Positions 43,611 through 53,701 of a stretch of DNA of 64,000 bases are shown here, one piece after another (within the stretch, counting starts at the first letter, position 1; every line of letters begins with the position of its first letter). Made by a program: the position numbers and the translations under genes. Source of the stretch: Methanothermococcus okinawensis IH1. GTDB lineage: Archaea > AGJL01 > Methanococci > Methanococcales > Methanococcaceae. The notes beneath the pieces are model-generated. The model had not been told where the DNA came from, made no database searches, and saw only the letters and a list, made by a program, of their open reading frames with translations. Location of the stretch: the NCBI RefSeq assembly GCF_000179575.2, contig NC_015636.1, positions 372,001-436,000 on the forward strand, read 5' to 3'.

Positions 43611-46139
43611 ATGAGAAAGATAATGTATTATATAATCTTTATGGGGCTTCTTATTAACAGCATTCAGGGTATATATGGGAATGATATTGAAATATCTAAC
43701 ATTTGGGAGTCAAATACGCTTGTAAATCTAAATAATGGATATGGGAAATACTATATTGATGTAGATATTTCTCCCAGTATTTATGTTACAGTTATTAATC
43801 ATGACTCATATCAGCATAATATTATACTAAACATTAAATCTGATGAAGAAACACCATCATGGCAATCACCAATAACACCCATAACCCCGAATTCAAAAAA
43901 AGGTAAGGTAATATGTGCAAAATTAAAATTTAAAGAAAGTGGGTTCCATAAAGTCTATATATCCATATTGGATGAAAATAAAAAAATATTGGCATCTAAA
44001 ACAGCAACAGTATATGTGGCTAATCCAATTGATATTGAGTATATATCATGTAGTGATTCATACATTAATAAATCCAACCCAAATATTGAAATATGTAATT
44101 CTCCATGGTTTAAAATTGGTTTAAAAAATAACAAATATTCCCAATCAGATTATGTTGTTAAAACATGGATTGCAGTAGTATCCAAAGATTATACCAAAGA
44201 TGCAAGTAAAAATAAAAATGATGCGGGAGTTTTATATTACGGCGAAAATGATAGCAAATTAGTATATGTTCCAAAAGGTGGTGAATCCGAAGTATCATTT
44301 AAAATTCCACCAATATCTCAAAATGATGATGAATTAAAAATTCAAGTTCATACCAGTATAATGGGGGTTCATGATTACGCAGATGGTCCTGCAAATACCA
44401 AAATAAAAGGGAGTAGCAATTCAAATATAGCGGTATATTCTCGCAATATATCCAATAAAATATTTTTTTACCCAATAATTTTGAAGAACTTTGAAGTGGT
44501 TACTAAACTTAATAAATCTACTGTGAATATATTAAAAAAATATTATAGAGATTCAAATATTAAAGATGATGAATTAGAAACGATGATTGACCACTATAAT
44601 TACTACTCCAATTATAATGATATACCCAGGGCATATTTAAAAACTGAGCCTTATTTGGCAATTGTTAAATTAACCTTAAAAAATAGATATAATAACATAG
44701 CTTCTGGAACTATATCTATTAAAAACGACATGCATTCCACTACTAAATATATAAATATGAGTGGGTTTGAAACTAGGGAAGTTTATATGCCTTGTTATAT
44801 TAATTACAGTGGAAATAAACAAATAAACATTACAATATGTTCAGCTGGGTGCTATAACTATATTGAAACTAAAAATCTTGATATATCACCTAAAAAAATC
44901 CCCATTGTAATAATAAAAAATATCACATACTCGTATGATACCAATAATTACATAATGCACAACAATTATGCGGATGTATTGGTTGGAAGGACATATATAA
45001 TGAAAGTAACTTTGGTAAATAATTATAACAAAACGCTCTCTGGGAATATATCTATTAAATCCAAATTCAAAAAGGTTGCAGATTATTATCCTTCGGAAAC
45101 ACCATTTACATTAGGAGCTCGTGCTGAAAAAATATATTATATACCAATACGATTCAATAGGGGGGCTAATGGGGACTTACAATTTACTATAAAAACGAAT
45201 AATGCACTAGCAGAATTTTCTAAAACTATTCATTTTAATGCACATAATGTAAAAGCTGAGTTATACTATAATGACACACTCAATCCTAAAATTGCTGTTG
45301 CCAACGAGAATCCTGTGTTTAAACAGCACCCTGTGGCAGGATGTTATAATACATTTACAGCTAAATTGGATAATCCATTAAATGAAAAAATTAAATGTTT
45401 AACTTGGGTTAAGGTTGTAAGGGGTGATGGGCATGTGAATATTACCAGTCCAAAAAAAATTATATATATCCCACCAAAGGGGTTTAAAACTGTTAATTTT
45501 AAAATTAAATTTAACGAAGGATTTAATGGTCATATTTTGTTATATGCAATACCCACAATAAACTACAATGAAAATATTTCTAATACCACTCCTCTTATTG
45601 TTAAAACAATTGATGTAGTAGCTCCATTGTCTATATCAAATCTAACCTACAATAATTCCTTAGTTCATGCAGAAATAGTTTCTAATTCTTCCAATGAATT
45701 TCCCGTAAGTATACAGTATAATTATTGGATTGAATTAATTAAAAACAACGTATCTATATTTAAAACTAAAACACATACTGAAATCATAACTCCACGGGGA
45801 ATTAATCATATCCATCTAAAATTAAAAAAATTGGATAATGGAAATTATACTTTAAAGCTTTATGTTGAGATACCTAAGTTTATTAAAGACAATGGAATGT
45901 ATCGCCCAATGATTTTAGAAAAAAGTGAAAATATTATTGAAAATGGAATTCACAAAAACAATACGGGCATTACACAAACTCCAATATCCGATATTAACAA
46001 TAGCGTAGATACTCATTCGATATCAGGAATATTTAACCATTCAATTCCTAAAAATGAGAATAATACAACTGTTAAAAAAATAAGTTTATTCAATACTATC
46101 TACTCATTTATTAAAAATTTAATATCTACGGTTTTTTAG
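43611..46139 (+). CDS. Large secreted protein with Ig-like/CARDB-type domains
   Basis: An 842-residue protein from ATG 43611, with signal peptide MYYIIFMGLLINSIQGIYG. The upstream TTG at 43560 is less likely. Several beta-sandwich units are suggested by recurring 'V-x-L-x-N-x-Y-N-[NK]-x-x-[SA]-G-x-[IL]-x-I' patterns (LKNRYNNIASGTISIK, LVNNYNKTLSGNISIK), typical of CARDB or archaeal surface adhesin domains. It is rich in sequons. The C-terminus has one weak hydrophobic helix. It diverges from the 41184-43403 gene, so the two surface proteins share a control region of about 200 bp. Confidence 0.55.
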   Translation: MRKIMYYIIFMGLLINSIQGIYGNDIEISNIWESNTLVNLNNGYGKYYIDVDISPSIYVTVINHDSYQHNIILNIKSDEETPSWQSPITPITPNSKKGKVICAKLKFKESGFHKVYISILDENKKILASKTATVYVANPIDIEYISCSDSYINKSNPNIEICNSPWFKIGLKNNKYSQSDYVVKTWIAVVSKDYTKDASKNKNDAGVLYYGENDSKLVYVPKGGESEVSFKIPPISQNDDELKIQVHTSIMGVHDYADGPANTKIKGSSNSNIAVYSRNISNKIFFYPIILKNFEVVTKLNKSTVNILKKYYRDSNIKDDELETMIDHYNYYSNYNDIPRAYLKTEPYLAIVKLTLKNRYNNIASGTISIKNDMHSTTKYINMSGFETREVYMPCYINYSGNKQINITICSAGCYNYIETKNLDISPKKIPIVIIKNITYSYDTNNYIMHNNYADVLVGRTYIMKVTLVNNYNKTLSGNISIKSKFKKVADYYPSETPFTLGARAEKIYYIPIRFNRGANGDLQFTIKTNNALAEFSKTIHFNAHNVKAELYYNDTLNPKIAVANENPVFKQHPVAGCYNTFTAKLDNPLNEKIKCLTWVKVVRGDGHVNITSPKKIIYIPPKGFKTVNFKIKFNEGFNGHILLYAIPTINYNENISNTTPLIVKTIDVVAPLSISNLTYNNSLVHAEIVSNSSNEFPVSIQYNYWIELIKNNVSIFKTKTHTEIITPRGINHIHLKLKKLDNGNYTLKLYVEIPKFIKDNGMYRPMILEKSENIIENGIHKNNTGITQTPISDINNSVDTHSISGIFNHSIPKNENNTTVKKISLFNTIYSFIKNLISTVF

Positions 46140-46297
46140 TAGTCTGATATTTCTTTAATTTATCAATAACTTTACTCAAAATTATATATTAAATTATTAT
46201 CGGTTTATAACATCGGACATTAACCTATGTGATAATAATAGCAACACTAAATAATTACAACATTATTAAGAAAATAACATGTTTCAGGTGTGGTGAC

Positions 46298-46630
46298 ATG
46301 ATAGCAAAAGATATGATATTTATCAATCCTACAATATTAAGGTCATTAAATAAAAGCAAATTAAGAAAAAAAATATTATTTTTCTTATATAAAATACACC
46401 CACAAGGAGTATATCTTTCAGAGCTCTCAAGATGGGTGAACTCAGACCCAAGTAATGTGCTGGGTTGCTTAAAAGGAATGGGGACTCGATATAATGGAAG
46501 TTATTCACTAATTGAAATGGGGCTTGTTGAATGTATAGATGAAGCAGGCATGAAAATCTATGTAATAACAAGATATGGTAAAAATATTGTTGAATATCTA
46601 AAAGATTATGATTCAATTGATAGATGGTGA
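46298..46630 (+). CDS. Winged-helix transcription regulator
   Basis: A 110-residue protein from ATG 46298 (GTGTGGTGAC upstream). LRKKILFFLYKIHPQGVYLSELSRWVNSDPSNVLGCLKGM (about 20-60) is a clear HTH, followed by the wing GLVECIDEAGMKIYVIT and a helix. It resembles methanogen regulators with an archaea-specific 'PQGVYLSEL' motif. It is 4 bp from the next gene, a methyltransferase, so the two are one operon. Confidence 0.7.
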   Translation: MIAKDMIFINPTILRSLNKSKLRKKILFFLYKIHPQGVYLSELSRWVNSDPSNVLGCLKGMGTRYNGSYSLIEMGLVECIDEAGMKIYVITRYGKNIVEYLKDYDSIDRW

Positions 46631-46634
46631 TATT

Positions 46635-47683
46635 ATGGGTATTAATTTTAATTACCGAATACAAAATATAGTTGGTAGAAGTAGCTATGAATATGAATAT
46701 GAAATAGACGATATAAATACGGCTCTTAAATCCATGGATTTTACTATAAAATATCTTAGCAATGAGTTACTTGTAGCGTTTTTTAAGCAGGGCATGGATT
46801 TTGGAATATATGGTGTGATTGACAAATACAACCCAAAAATAAATAAGGTAAATTCACTTTTAGGTTATCCAAATAATGATTTTTTAAATGATTATATAAA
46901 AACTGCCCTAAAATTAGAGATAATTCATCAAGATGAAGATGGCAATTTAAAATTAAATAGGGATAAAAAATAATTATAGAGCATCCAGAATATGACAAAT
47001 TTATGGAAGACTATTCTATAAACTATGACCATATGACTAAGTTATCTAAATATGCTCTTATAGGATATAATCATCCAAAAATATTGCTTGATTTTATAGC
47101 AGATGCCGATATTTGGGATATAATATTAAATACCTCATACTTAAAATCATGCCGAAATATTGCTGCGGAATATTTGGGACTAGAAAATGGTGATTACATA
47201 TTGGATGTAGGTTGTGGTTCTCGCTCCCCTGAATTTTATATATCTAAAATATTCCCCAAGGGTAGATATACAGGCATAGATATATCGAAAAATTTACTGA
47301 AAATAGCTGAAATAAGGACTAAAAGATGGGATAATGGTAGTGTGCTATTAAAACATATGGATTTTCACGATGCAATAATTAAAAATAAATATGATTATGT
47401 TATATGTACATATATGTTAAAATATGTTTCATCACCAAAAACATTCCTAAAAAAGATGATGGATGCTCTGCGTTCAGGGGGTAAATTATTTATTGCAGTG
47501 GAATTCTTTAAAGACACCGTTTCTGACATAAATGTTGAATTGTTTGAGTTCTACAATAGATTAAACAAATTTTTTAAAAACTACCATTCGAAAAAAGAAA
47601 TATTGGATACCTTGGAATCTATGGGTTATGATTTTAAACATACCTCTCTAAGTAACGGAATTTTAGTAATTGAAAAAATATAA
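46635..47683 (+). CDS. SAM-dependent methyltransferase with extra N-terminal domain (one frame break)
   Basis: ATG 46635 (GGTGAT upstream) opens a 113-residue N-terminal domain ending GNLKLNRDKK-stop. One added A in the A6 run 46965-46970 joins it to IIIEHPEYDKFMEDYSINYD and the methyltransferase. The latter has DYILDVGCGSRSPEFYI (SAM motif I), GRYTGIDISKNLLK (motif II) and YDYVICTYMLKY (motif post I). Without the repair the methyltransferase half could start at ATG 47003. The substrate is unknown. It belongs to the operon of the upstream wHTH gene. Confidence 0.7.
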
Positions 47684-47893
47684 TTAAAATCTTATATTCC
47701 ACATTTTTTCTATTTTTATATTAAGTTATTTTTTAAGCATTAATATTAATAATTATAGCTTTTTTATTATGTCTATCCTTATATAACCCATACTGTTATG
47801 ATTGCACTAAAAATATTTATATGAATTTAAACCACATAATAATATATAATAAATTTAAATACAAAAATTATATTAGTTGATATAGGTGTGATT

Positions 47894-48922
47894 ATGAAAA
47901 TTTCAGTATACGGTGCAGGAAACCAAAATCTATATGTGAATAAATTAAATCTACCTAAAAATTATGGAGGAGAACCTCCATACGGTGGTAGCAGAATGGC
48001 TATGGAGTTTGCAGAAGCTGGACATGATGTTATACTTTCAGAACCTAACAAAAATATATTAACGGAGGAGATGTGGAAGAAAGTTGAAGAATCAGGGGTT
48101 AAAGTAGTTTCAGATGATATTGAAGCTGCAAAACATGGTGAAATATGTATATTTTTTACACCTTTTGGAAAAAGAACCATTGAAATAGCAAAGAATATAC
48201 TTCCTCATCTTCCTGAAAATGGTATTATAGCAAATACATGCACGATATCCCCTGTTGTTTTATACACTGCACTTGAAGTGCAACTTAGAACTAAGAGAAA
48301 AGATGTAGGTATATCCTCAATGCATCCTGCCGCTGTTCCTGGAACTCCACAACATAATCATTATGTAATAAGTGGAATTTCAACAGATGGAAAACATTAT
48401 GCCACTGAGGAACAGATTAAAAAATGTGTTGAACTTGCAGAAAGTGCCAATAAAAAAGCTTATGTGGTACCTGCTGATGTTTCATCCACTGTTGCAGATA
48501 TGGGTTCTCTTGTAACTGCCGTTGCATTAGCCGGTGTTTTAGATTATTATAGTGTAGGTATAGACATTATGGGAGCTCCTGAAAAAATGATTGAACAGCA
48601 GATTATTATGACGCTCCAAACAATGGCTTCACTTGTGGAAACCTCAGGAGTTAAAGGACTCTTAAAAGCCATAAATCCTGAATTAATAGTTAGAAGTGCT
48701 TCATCTATGCATCTAAGAAAAGAACAGAAAGATTTAGATGAAGCATTAAATATATTGAATAATTTGAACGAAAAATTATTGAGAGAATCTCAAAATGCAG
48801 CGGTAAATCCAACAACTCTTGTTGCAGCTCAGGCACTTGTGAAAGAAATTAGAACATTGATTGGAGGAGCTGCGGCAAATGGGGCAATTAAAAGGAGCAT
48901 GAAAAAATTATTCACAGATTAG
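47894..48922 (+). CDS. HmdII-type paralogue of H2-forming methylene-H4MPT dehydrogenase
   Basis: A 342-residue protein from ATG 47894 (AGGTGTGATT). KISVYGAGNQNLYVNKLNLP, GGEPPYGGSRMAMEFAEAGHDV and NTCTISPVVLYTA (the Cys that ligates FeGP iron) match the HmdII group rather than catalytic Hmd, as I remember it. Characterised HmdII binds the FeGP cofactor but lacks clear dehydrogenase activity, and is proposed to sense H2 or cofactor and bind tRNA or synthetases. It is followed after 7 bp by a small GTPase gene. Confidence 0.88.
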   Translation: MKISVYGAGNQNLYVNKLNLPKNYGGEPPYGGSRMAMEFAEAGHDVILSEPNKNILTEEMWKKVEESGVKVVSDDIEAAKHGEICIFFTPFGKRTIEIAKNILPHLPENGIIANTCTISPVVLYTALEVQLRTKRKDVGISSMHPAAVPGTPQHNHYVISGISTDGKHYATEEQIKKCVELAESANKKAYVVPADVSSTVADMGSLVTAVALAGVLDYYSVGIDIMGAPEKMIEQQIIMTLQTMASLVETSGVKGLLKAINPELIVRSASSMHLRKEQKDLDEALNILNNLNEKLLRESQNAAVNPTTLVAAQALVKEIRTLIGGAAANGAIKRSMKKLFTD

Positions 48923-48929
48923 GGGTATT

Positions 48930-49421
48930 ATGAAAGAAATAAAAAAAGAAATAAAAATTGTTGTAATGGGTTCAGAAGATGTGGGTAAAACTACATTAAT
49001 GGAAAATTTCATTGGACATATAGGTAAAGTGGAGCATAACGGAACTACTGTGGCAATAGATTATGGAAATATAATAATAAATGGAAAAAAACTACATTTA
49101 TTTGGCACTCCTGGACAAGAACGGTTTGAATTCATGAGGGAATTAACATTAAATGGGGTGGATTATGTATTGCTTGTTTTAGATGCCACTACTGGATTAA
49201 AAAATCTTGATAAAAAAATAATTGATAAATTATGTTCCAAAAAAATACCCTATGTTATATTCATAAATAAAACAGATGGTGCCACTGAAAAAGAACTTGA
49301 AAAATTAAAAAAAGAAATTGAAATTTTATGCAATAATTATTGCTATATTATCGAAGGTTCAGCACTAAACAATAAAGGTTTTGATGAATTAAAAAATGTT
49401 TTAGCCAATCTTGATGCATAG
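48930..49421 (+). CDS. Ras-like small GTPase
   Basis: A 163-residue protein. IKIVVMGSEDVGKTTLMENF holds G1 (GSEDVGKTT), LFGTPGQERFEFM holds G3 with FGTPGQ as in Arf/MglA relatives, and FINKTD is G4. G5 is probably IIEGSALN. It lies between an HmdII gene and a roadblock gene, so a GTPase/roadblock pair is likely. AGGGGTATT precedes the ATG. Confidence 0.87.
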   Translation: MKEIKKEIKIVVMGSEDVGKTTLMENFIGHIGKVEHNGTTVAIDYGNIIINGKKLHLFGTPGQERFEFMRELTLNGVDYVLLVLDATTGLKNLDKKIIDKLCSKKIPYVIFINKTDGATEKELEKLKKEIEILCNNYCYIIEGSALNNKGFDELKNVLANLDA

Positions 49422-49561
49422 AATAAAATGTAAAAGGGAGTAAAAAGATTAATATATAAAGATATACAATATATTATGTAATATTAAATGTATAATAATA
49501 TTAAGCTAAGTTATGAATTAATCATAAAATATATATAAATTGGAATATATATTTTTAAATA

Positions 49562-49575
49562 ATGGAGTACTCCAT
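49562..49575. promoter_or_regulatory. 14 bp perfect palindrome upstream of the roadblock gene
   Basis: ATGGAGTACTCCAT lies 20 bp before the roadblock start and just downstream of an AT-rich TATATATTTTTAAATA stretch. The position suits an operator at the transcription start. Confidence 0.5.
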
Positions 49576-49595
49576 AAAAACTTAAAGGTGAAATC

Positions 49596-49940
49596 ATGAT
49601 AGACAGAATATTGTCAGACTTAAACAAAACCGAAGGTATAAAAGGCTCAATGGTTGTAGGTAAGGATGGACTTGTAATTGCATCTCAAATACCCTCAGGC
49701 ATAGATATAGAATTAATTGGTGCTATGGCATCAGCAGCCTATGGTTCTGCTGAAAGAACAGCATCAGAGATAAATCAAGGAGCTCTACAACAGATGATGA
49801 TTGAAGGGGAATATGGGAAAACATTAATGACTGATGCAGGGGAAGGTATTTTAGTTGTTTTAACTGATGCCAAAGTAAATTTAGGTTTGATTAGGATAGC
49901 CATGAAGAGAAGCACTGAAAAGGTTAAAAGTGCATTATAA
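49596..49940 (+). CDS. Roadblock/LC7 domain protein
   Basis: A 114-residue single-domain protein: [37 protein letters not shown] and [20 protein letters not shown] are standard roadblock motifs. Roadblock proteins dimerise and act as regulators or platforms for Ras-like GTPases; the GTPase gene is 174 bp upstream. AAAGGTGAAATC precedes the ATG. Confidence 0.92.
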   Translation: MIDRILSDLNKTEGIKGSMVVGKDGLVIASQIPSGIDIELIGAMASAAYGSAERTASEINQGALQQMMIEGEYGKTLMTDAGEGILVVLTDAKVNLGLIRIAMKRSTEKVKSAL

Positions 49941-50098
49941 TAACATTTTTTATTATTTTTACTTTTTATTTCCTATTTTACCTATTCAATAAAAATTAAT
50001 TTATTTATTTTATATTACATAATTTATATTTAATAAAAAGTTTTATTATTATAACCTATCAATTATTATACCCTATTAAAAATAAAGAGGGGGAGCTC

Positions 50099-51640
50099 AT
50101 GTATTCCATTCACAAAGAAATTAGAGTACCATTTAAAGATGGTATGGAAATTGCAAGAGAATTAAAAAGTAAAATAAAAAATCCATCACTGACCATATTA
50201 TTAACATCCATCGCTGACAAAGAGGATATAGAAGAATTAATAAATGGGTTAAAAACACAAATGGATGTTAGTAATTTAATAGGTTGCACCACAGCAGGAG
50301 AATTTTCAAAGAAAGGATATATCAATCAAAATGGTGTTTTATTGATAGCCTTTGACGAAACCTGTAAGGTAGCAATAGGGCATAAAAAAGTTGAGGGAAA
50401 TCCAATAAATGTTGGCACTTCCTTAGCGGAAGATATAAAAGAAAAATTAAAAATTAAATACCCAAAGATAAACATAGACGAAAAATTTTTAGGATTTGTA
50501 TTTCATGATTGGAATGCAGATAATGAAGATGGCATTATAAATGGTTTAGCGGAAAGGCTTTCATTCCCCATTATTGGGGGAACTGCAGGTGATAATTTAA
50601 AATTCAATAGAACATATCAAATATACCAGGATAAGGTATTATCAGGCCATGTTTTATTGGGTGTAATCTCTCATAGAAAAAGATTTGAAATATTGTATGG
50701 TCATGGATATGAACCAACAGAATGTTATGCAAGAATAACAAAGGCCAAAGGAAAGAAAATTTATGAACTAGATGGAAAACCAGCATATAAAGTATATCGA
50801 GAAATGATAAGCAAAATTTCAGGAATCCCTGAGGAACACCTTATAAAATATACTCCTCATGATTTTAAAAATCTTGATTTTACAATATTATATCCTTTGG
50901 GAGTTCAAGATGCCTATGGGAATTATAGAATTTTATTTTTAAATAATGTAGATAATGACTATCTTGAATTCAAACATGGGGTAAATGAAGGGGCATTCTT
51001 AATTCTAATGAAAACAACTCCTGAAAAAACTATAAATTCATTACATCAAGAGATTTCTAAACTAAAAAATTTCAAGAAACCGTTTATATTTATTGCTGAA
51101 TGTATATGTAGGGAATTTATAAAAAATCCACAATATAGTAGTGAATTAGTTTCAAAAGATTTTAAAAAATTATTTATTAATAATAAATCATACAATTCGA
51201 ATAATAAAAATATTATAAATAATTGCATAGGATTTCTGAGTTATGGAGAAAGCATTGTAAAAGATATTTTAAGATTTCACAACACTTTAACATTTGTTGG
51301 AGTAGCCTTTGATTTAGAAGGTGATGAGGATAATATTAACTGGAAAAAAGCCTTGCGATATTTTGAATTTTCTGAGGATGAGGTCAGTATCATATCTGAG
51401 TTAATAAATTCAAGGCTAAGTGCTAGGGAATTGTTGAATAGATTGGATATTTCCCAAACAAAATTATATGGTACATTGAATCATTTGGAGGAGAAAGGAA
51501 TAATAAAATCTGATGGCAAAAAACCAAAAACATACTATATAGGCAATATAAAAGAAATTTTGGAAAAGAAACATATCGAACTGGAAAGCCAGCACAGATT
51601 TAAAAAAGAGAAAAGGGAATATATATTATCTATGTTGTAA
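50099..51640 (+). CDS. FIST-domain sensor with C-terminal winged helix
   Basis: A 513-residue protein. FIST_N (about 1-200) is shown by LIGCTTAGEFSKKGY and FPIIGGTAGDNLKFNRTYQIY. FIST_C (about 210-400) is shown by KIYELDGKPAYKVYREMI and PFIFIAECICREFI. The tail (about 435-495), LINSRLSARELLNRLDISQTKLYGTLNHLEEKG, is a winged helix. FIST domains are thought to bind small ligands such as amino acids, and fusing one to a DNA-binding domain gives a one-component regulator. GGGGGAGCTC precedes the ATG. Confidence 0.85.
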   Translation: MYSIHKEIRVPFKDGMEIARELKSKIKNPSLTILLTSIADKEDIEELINGLKTQMDVSNLIGCTTAGEFSKKGYINQNGVLLIAFDETCKVAIGHKKVEGNPINVGTSLAEDIKEKLKIKYPKINIDEKFLGFVFHDWNADNEDGIINGLAERLSFPIIGGTAGDNLKFNRTYQIYQDKVLSGHVLLGVISHRKRFEILYGHGYEPTECYARITKAKGKKIYELDGKPAYKVYREMISKISGIPEEHLIKYTPHDFKNLDFTILYPLGVQDAYGNYRILFLNNVDNDYLEFKHGVNEGAFLILMKTTPEKTINSLHQEISKLKNFKKPFIFIAECICREFIKNPQYSSELVSKDFKKLFINNKSYNSNNKNIINNCIGFLSYGESIVKDILRFHNTLTFVGVAFDLEGDEDNINWKKALRYFEFSEDEVSIISELINSRLSARELLNRLDISQTKLYGTLNHLEEKGIIKSDGKKPKTYYIGNIKEILEKKHIELESQHRFKKEKREYILSML

Positions 51641-51909
51641 TATTATTTGATGTATATTGACTATTTTTATTATTTTTGAAATAAAAAAAATAGAAAAGTA
51701 TATATATGTAATACTATATAATTAAATACCGGGTGGCATGTATTTTAATTCCAGAGAATATGTTAATATATGACATTAAGTAGTATAATGAGTTAATTAA
51801 TAGGGAGGGTTAATTTAAATATTTAGGGATAATAATTTACTAGTCCCACTAATTATTTTTTTAATTAATAATATATGACGGGGATTAAAATTCTACAAAT
51901 GAGGATATT
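51641..51909. other. Intergenic region upstream of the V4R gene
   Basis: A 269 bp AT-rich gap. It holds a few GC-richer words (CCGGGTGGCATG at about 51729, GACGGGGATTAAAATTC near 51880) but no hairpin, RNA or gene that I can support. Confidence 0.4.
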
Positions 51910-52373
51910 ATGAAAAGACTAAGGGATTACTTAGAACTGAGTTTTGAAGAGATATATACCGTAGATAGACCTACATTAGGAAGGAATGCAGATGTTTCAT
52001 TGATTAGAGCACTCATACTTTCAATTATACGATATCTAGGATTTAATGCGGCATCCAAGTTATATCATGCAGGAATGTATTTTGGAGGAGAGCTCGGGGT
52101 TAGTTCAATAGATGATATGAAAGAAATTTTTAAGGAATTAGGTATTGGAATTATAAACATAGTTAGCACAGAACCGATGGTAATTAGGATTGAAGAATGT
52201 GTTGAATGCTCAGGACTACCCAATATAGGTAAGCCTGTATGTTATTTTGATGCAGGAGTTATAGCAGGATGTTTAGAAGGCATACTTGGCAGTGAAGTTA
52301 AAGTTGTAGAAAAAAATGCTGTGCTATGGGGGATGACTATTGCGAATTTGAGGTATATACATTACCAAATTAA
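51910..52373 (+). CDS. V4R domain protein (frame break near the C-terminus)
   Basis: About 155 residues. SIIRYLGFNAASKLYHAGMY and the V4R core VIRIEECVECSGLPNIGKPVCYFDAGVIAGCLE are clear. The observed frame ends oddly (MTIANLRYIHYQIKYCKIIL, stop 52395). Adding one A to the A7 run 52310-52316 gives VVEKKCCAMGDDYCEFEV, the expected V4R ending with its Cys ligands, and a stop at 52373. V4R domains bind small hydrophobic ligands or metals and often act in regulators. GAGGATATT precedes the ATG. Confidence 0.8.
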
Positions 52374-52457
52374 ATATTGTAAAATAATATTGTAGAATAG
52401 CAACTAAATAATAAATTTGAAGAATTATTATAAAAACAGTTTATTGATATTTTTTAA

Positions 52458-53427
52458 TTACATTATTATTCTGATACTTGATACAACATCATTAAAGTCA
52501 TCCTCAGAAATAGTTAATACATCCATCTTTTTTATTTCAATAACTATACCATGTTTTAGTATTCTCTCATATATAGGACATTTAGTAATTATGGATTTTC
52601 CATTATCGAGTTTTATAACAGTATTTATATTTTTAGATATTTCTTTTGGATTTTTATGTTCTAAAAATACACATACTCCTTCATTATCCTTAAAATATGC
52701 ATTTTCAAATTCTTCCTTTAATATATTGGAGAATTTAACACATCTCTTATAGGTATTTTTTGCTTTAAGGGTTTCTTCCTTCATTAAACCGTAAATATTT
52801 GGAACCTTGTATGTTTTTAACAGATTTTTTAAATCATTCATCTTGTTTTTTTCTGTCAATTTCTCCTTTATTTCATCGCTTATTCCAATGAATCCTCCAT
52901 ATTCGCAATTTACTATTTTCGGAGCTCCGGTTGAACAAACTACCATATCACCGTATCCACAATCTCCACCAATACCTCCTGAAATATCCTCTACAAATAT
53001 AACCTCGTTTTCCTCACAGATTTTTTTTATTTCTTTTATTGGTTGATGTGCCAAATATCCTGCAAGGGTTGTTAAAAATAATGCCGATATATCGTTTTTT
53101 TAATTTCATCATTTAGCATATCTGTATCCACAATACCGTTGTTTGTTCGGAGCTCTACAATATTGAAATTAAACATTTTTGGATAGTTCATGAAACCTTT
53201 CCATCCACCCATATTTGGAACAAAAATATTATTATTGTGTTTTGAAGATGGATTTAAAATATTATATAGTATATTTGAAGCAACATATATTCCAGCATTT
53301 CCTGAGGGAAGAATAGATATATTTTTTTATAATAAATTAAATCATTTAAGGCACATTTTAACTCTTCTATATTTCCCTCAACATTTAATCTACCTTCTAA
53401 ACATGGTTTTCTATGCGGAATAATCAT
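52458..53427 (-). pseudogene. PLP-dependent aminotransferase-fold protein with two frame breaks
   Basis: ATG 53427 (GGTGATTTA upstream) starts RKPCLEGRLNVEGNIEEL. Adding one A at 53322-53328 (T7 on the plus strand) and one at 53095-53101 joins it to [48 protein letters not shown] and [26 protein letters not shown] has the Schiff-base Lys context of DegT/DnrJ/EryC1-like enzymes. The repaired length is about 323 residues. Function unknown. Either decayed or a sequence-error case. Confidence 0.7.
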
Positions 53428-53581
53428 TAAATCACCGTTATATTTTATTACTTTTATTTCTTATTATTTTTAATTAATTATGCTATTTTATCTTTATTTT
53501 TTAGTTATTTCTTAATTATTTTATCCTTATTGCTATTTACTGCTTTATTTTGCCATTTTACCCTATTTCATAATATTTACT

Positions 53582-53606
53582 ATACCTCATACATTTTTAA
53601 AGGTAT
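53582..53606. promoter_or_regulatory. Inverted repeat upstream of the LysR gene
   Basis: ATACCT-N13-AGGTAT, overlapping CATAC-N10-GTATG, about 95 bp upstream of the LysR-type gene. LysR proteins commonly bind such interrupted T-N11-A dyads and autoregulate. Confidence 0.4.
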
Positions 53607-53701
53607 GCCATAACTATATATATTAGTTTTTTTAATAATACTTATAATATTTTGGATAGGTTTTAAGTAATAATTAAAATTTAACATAATTTGGTGATTA
53701 C

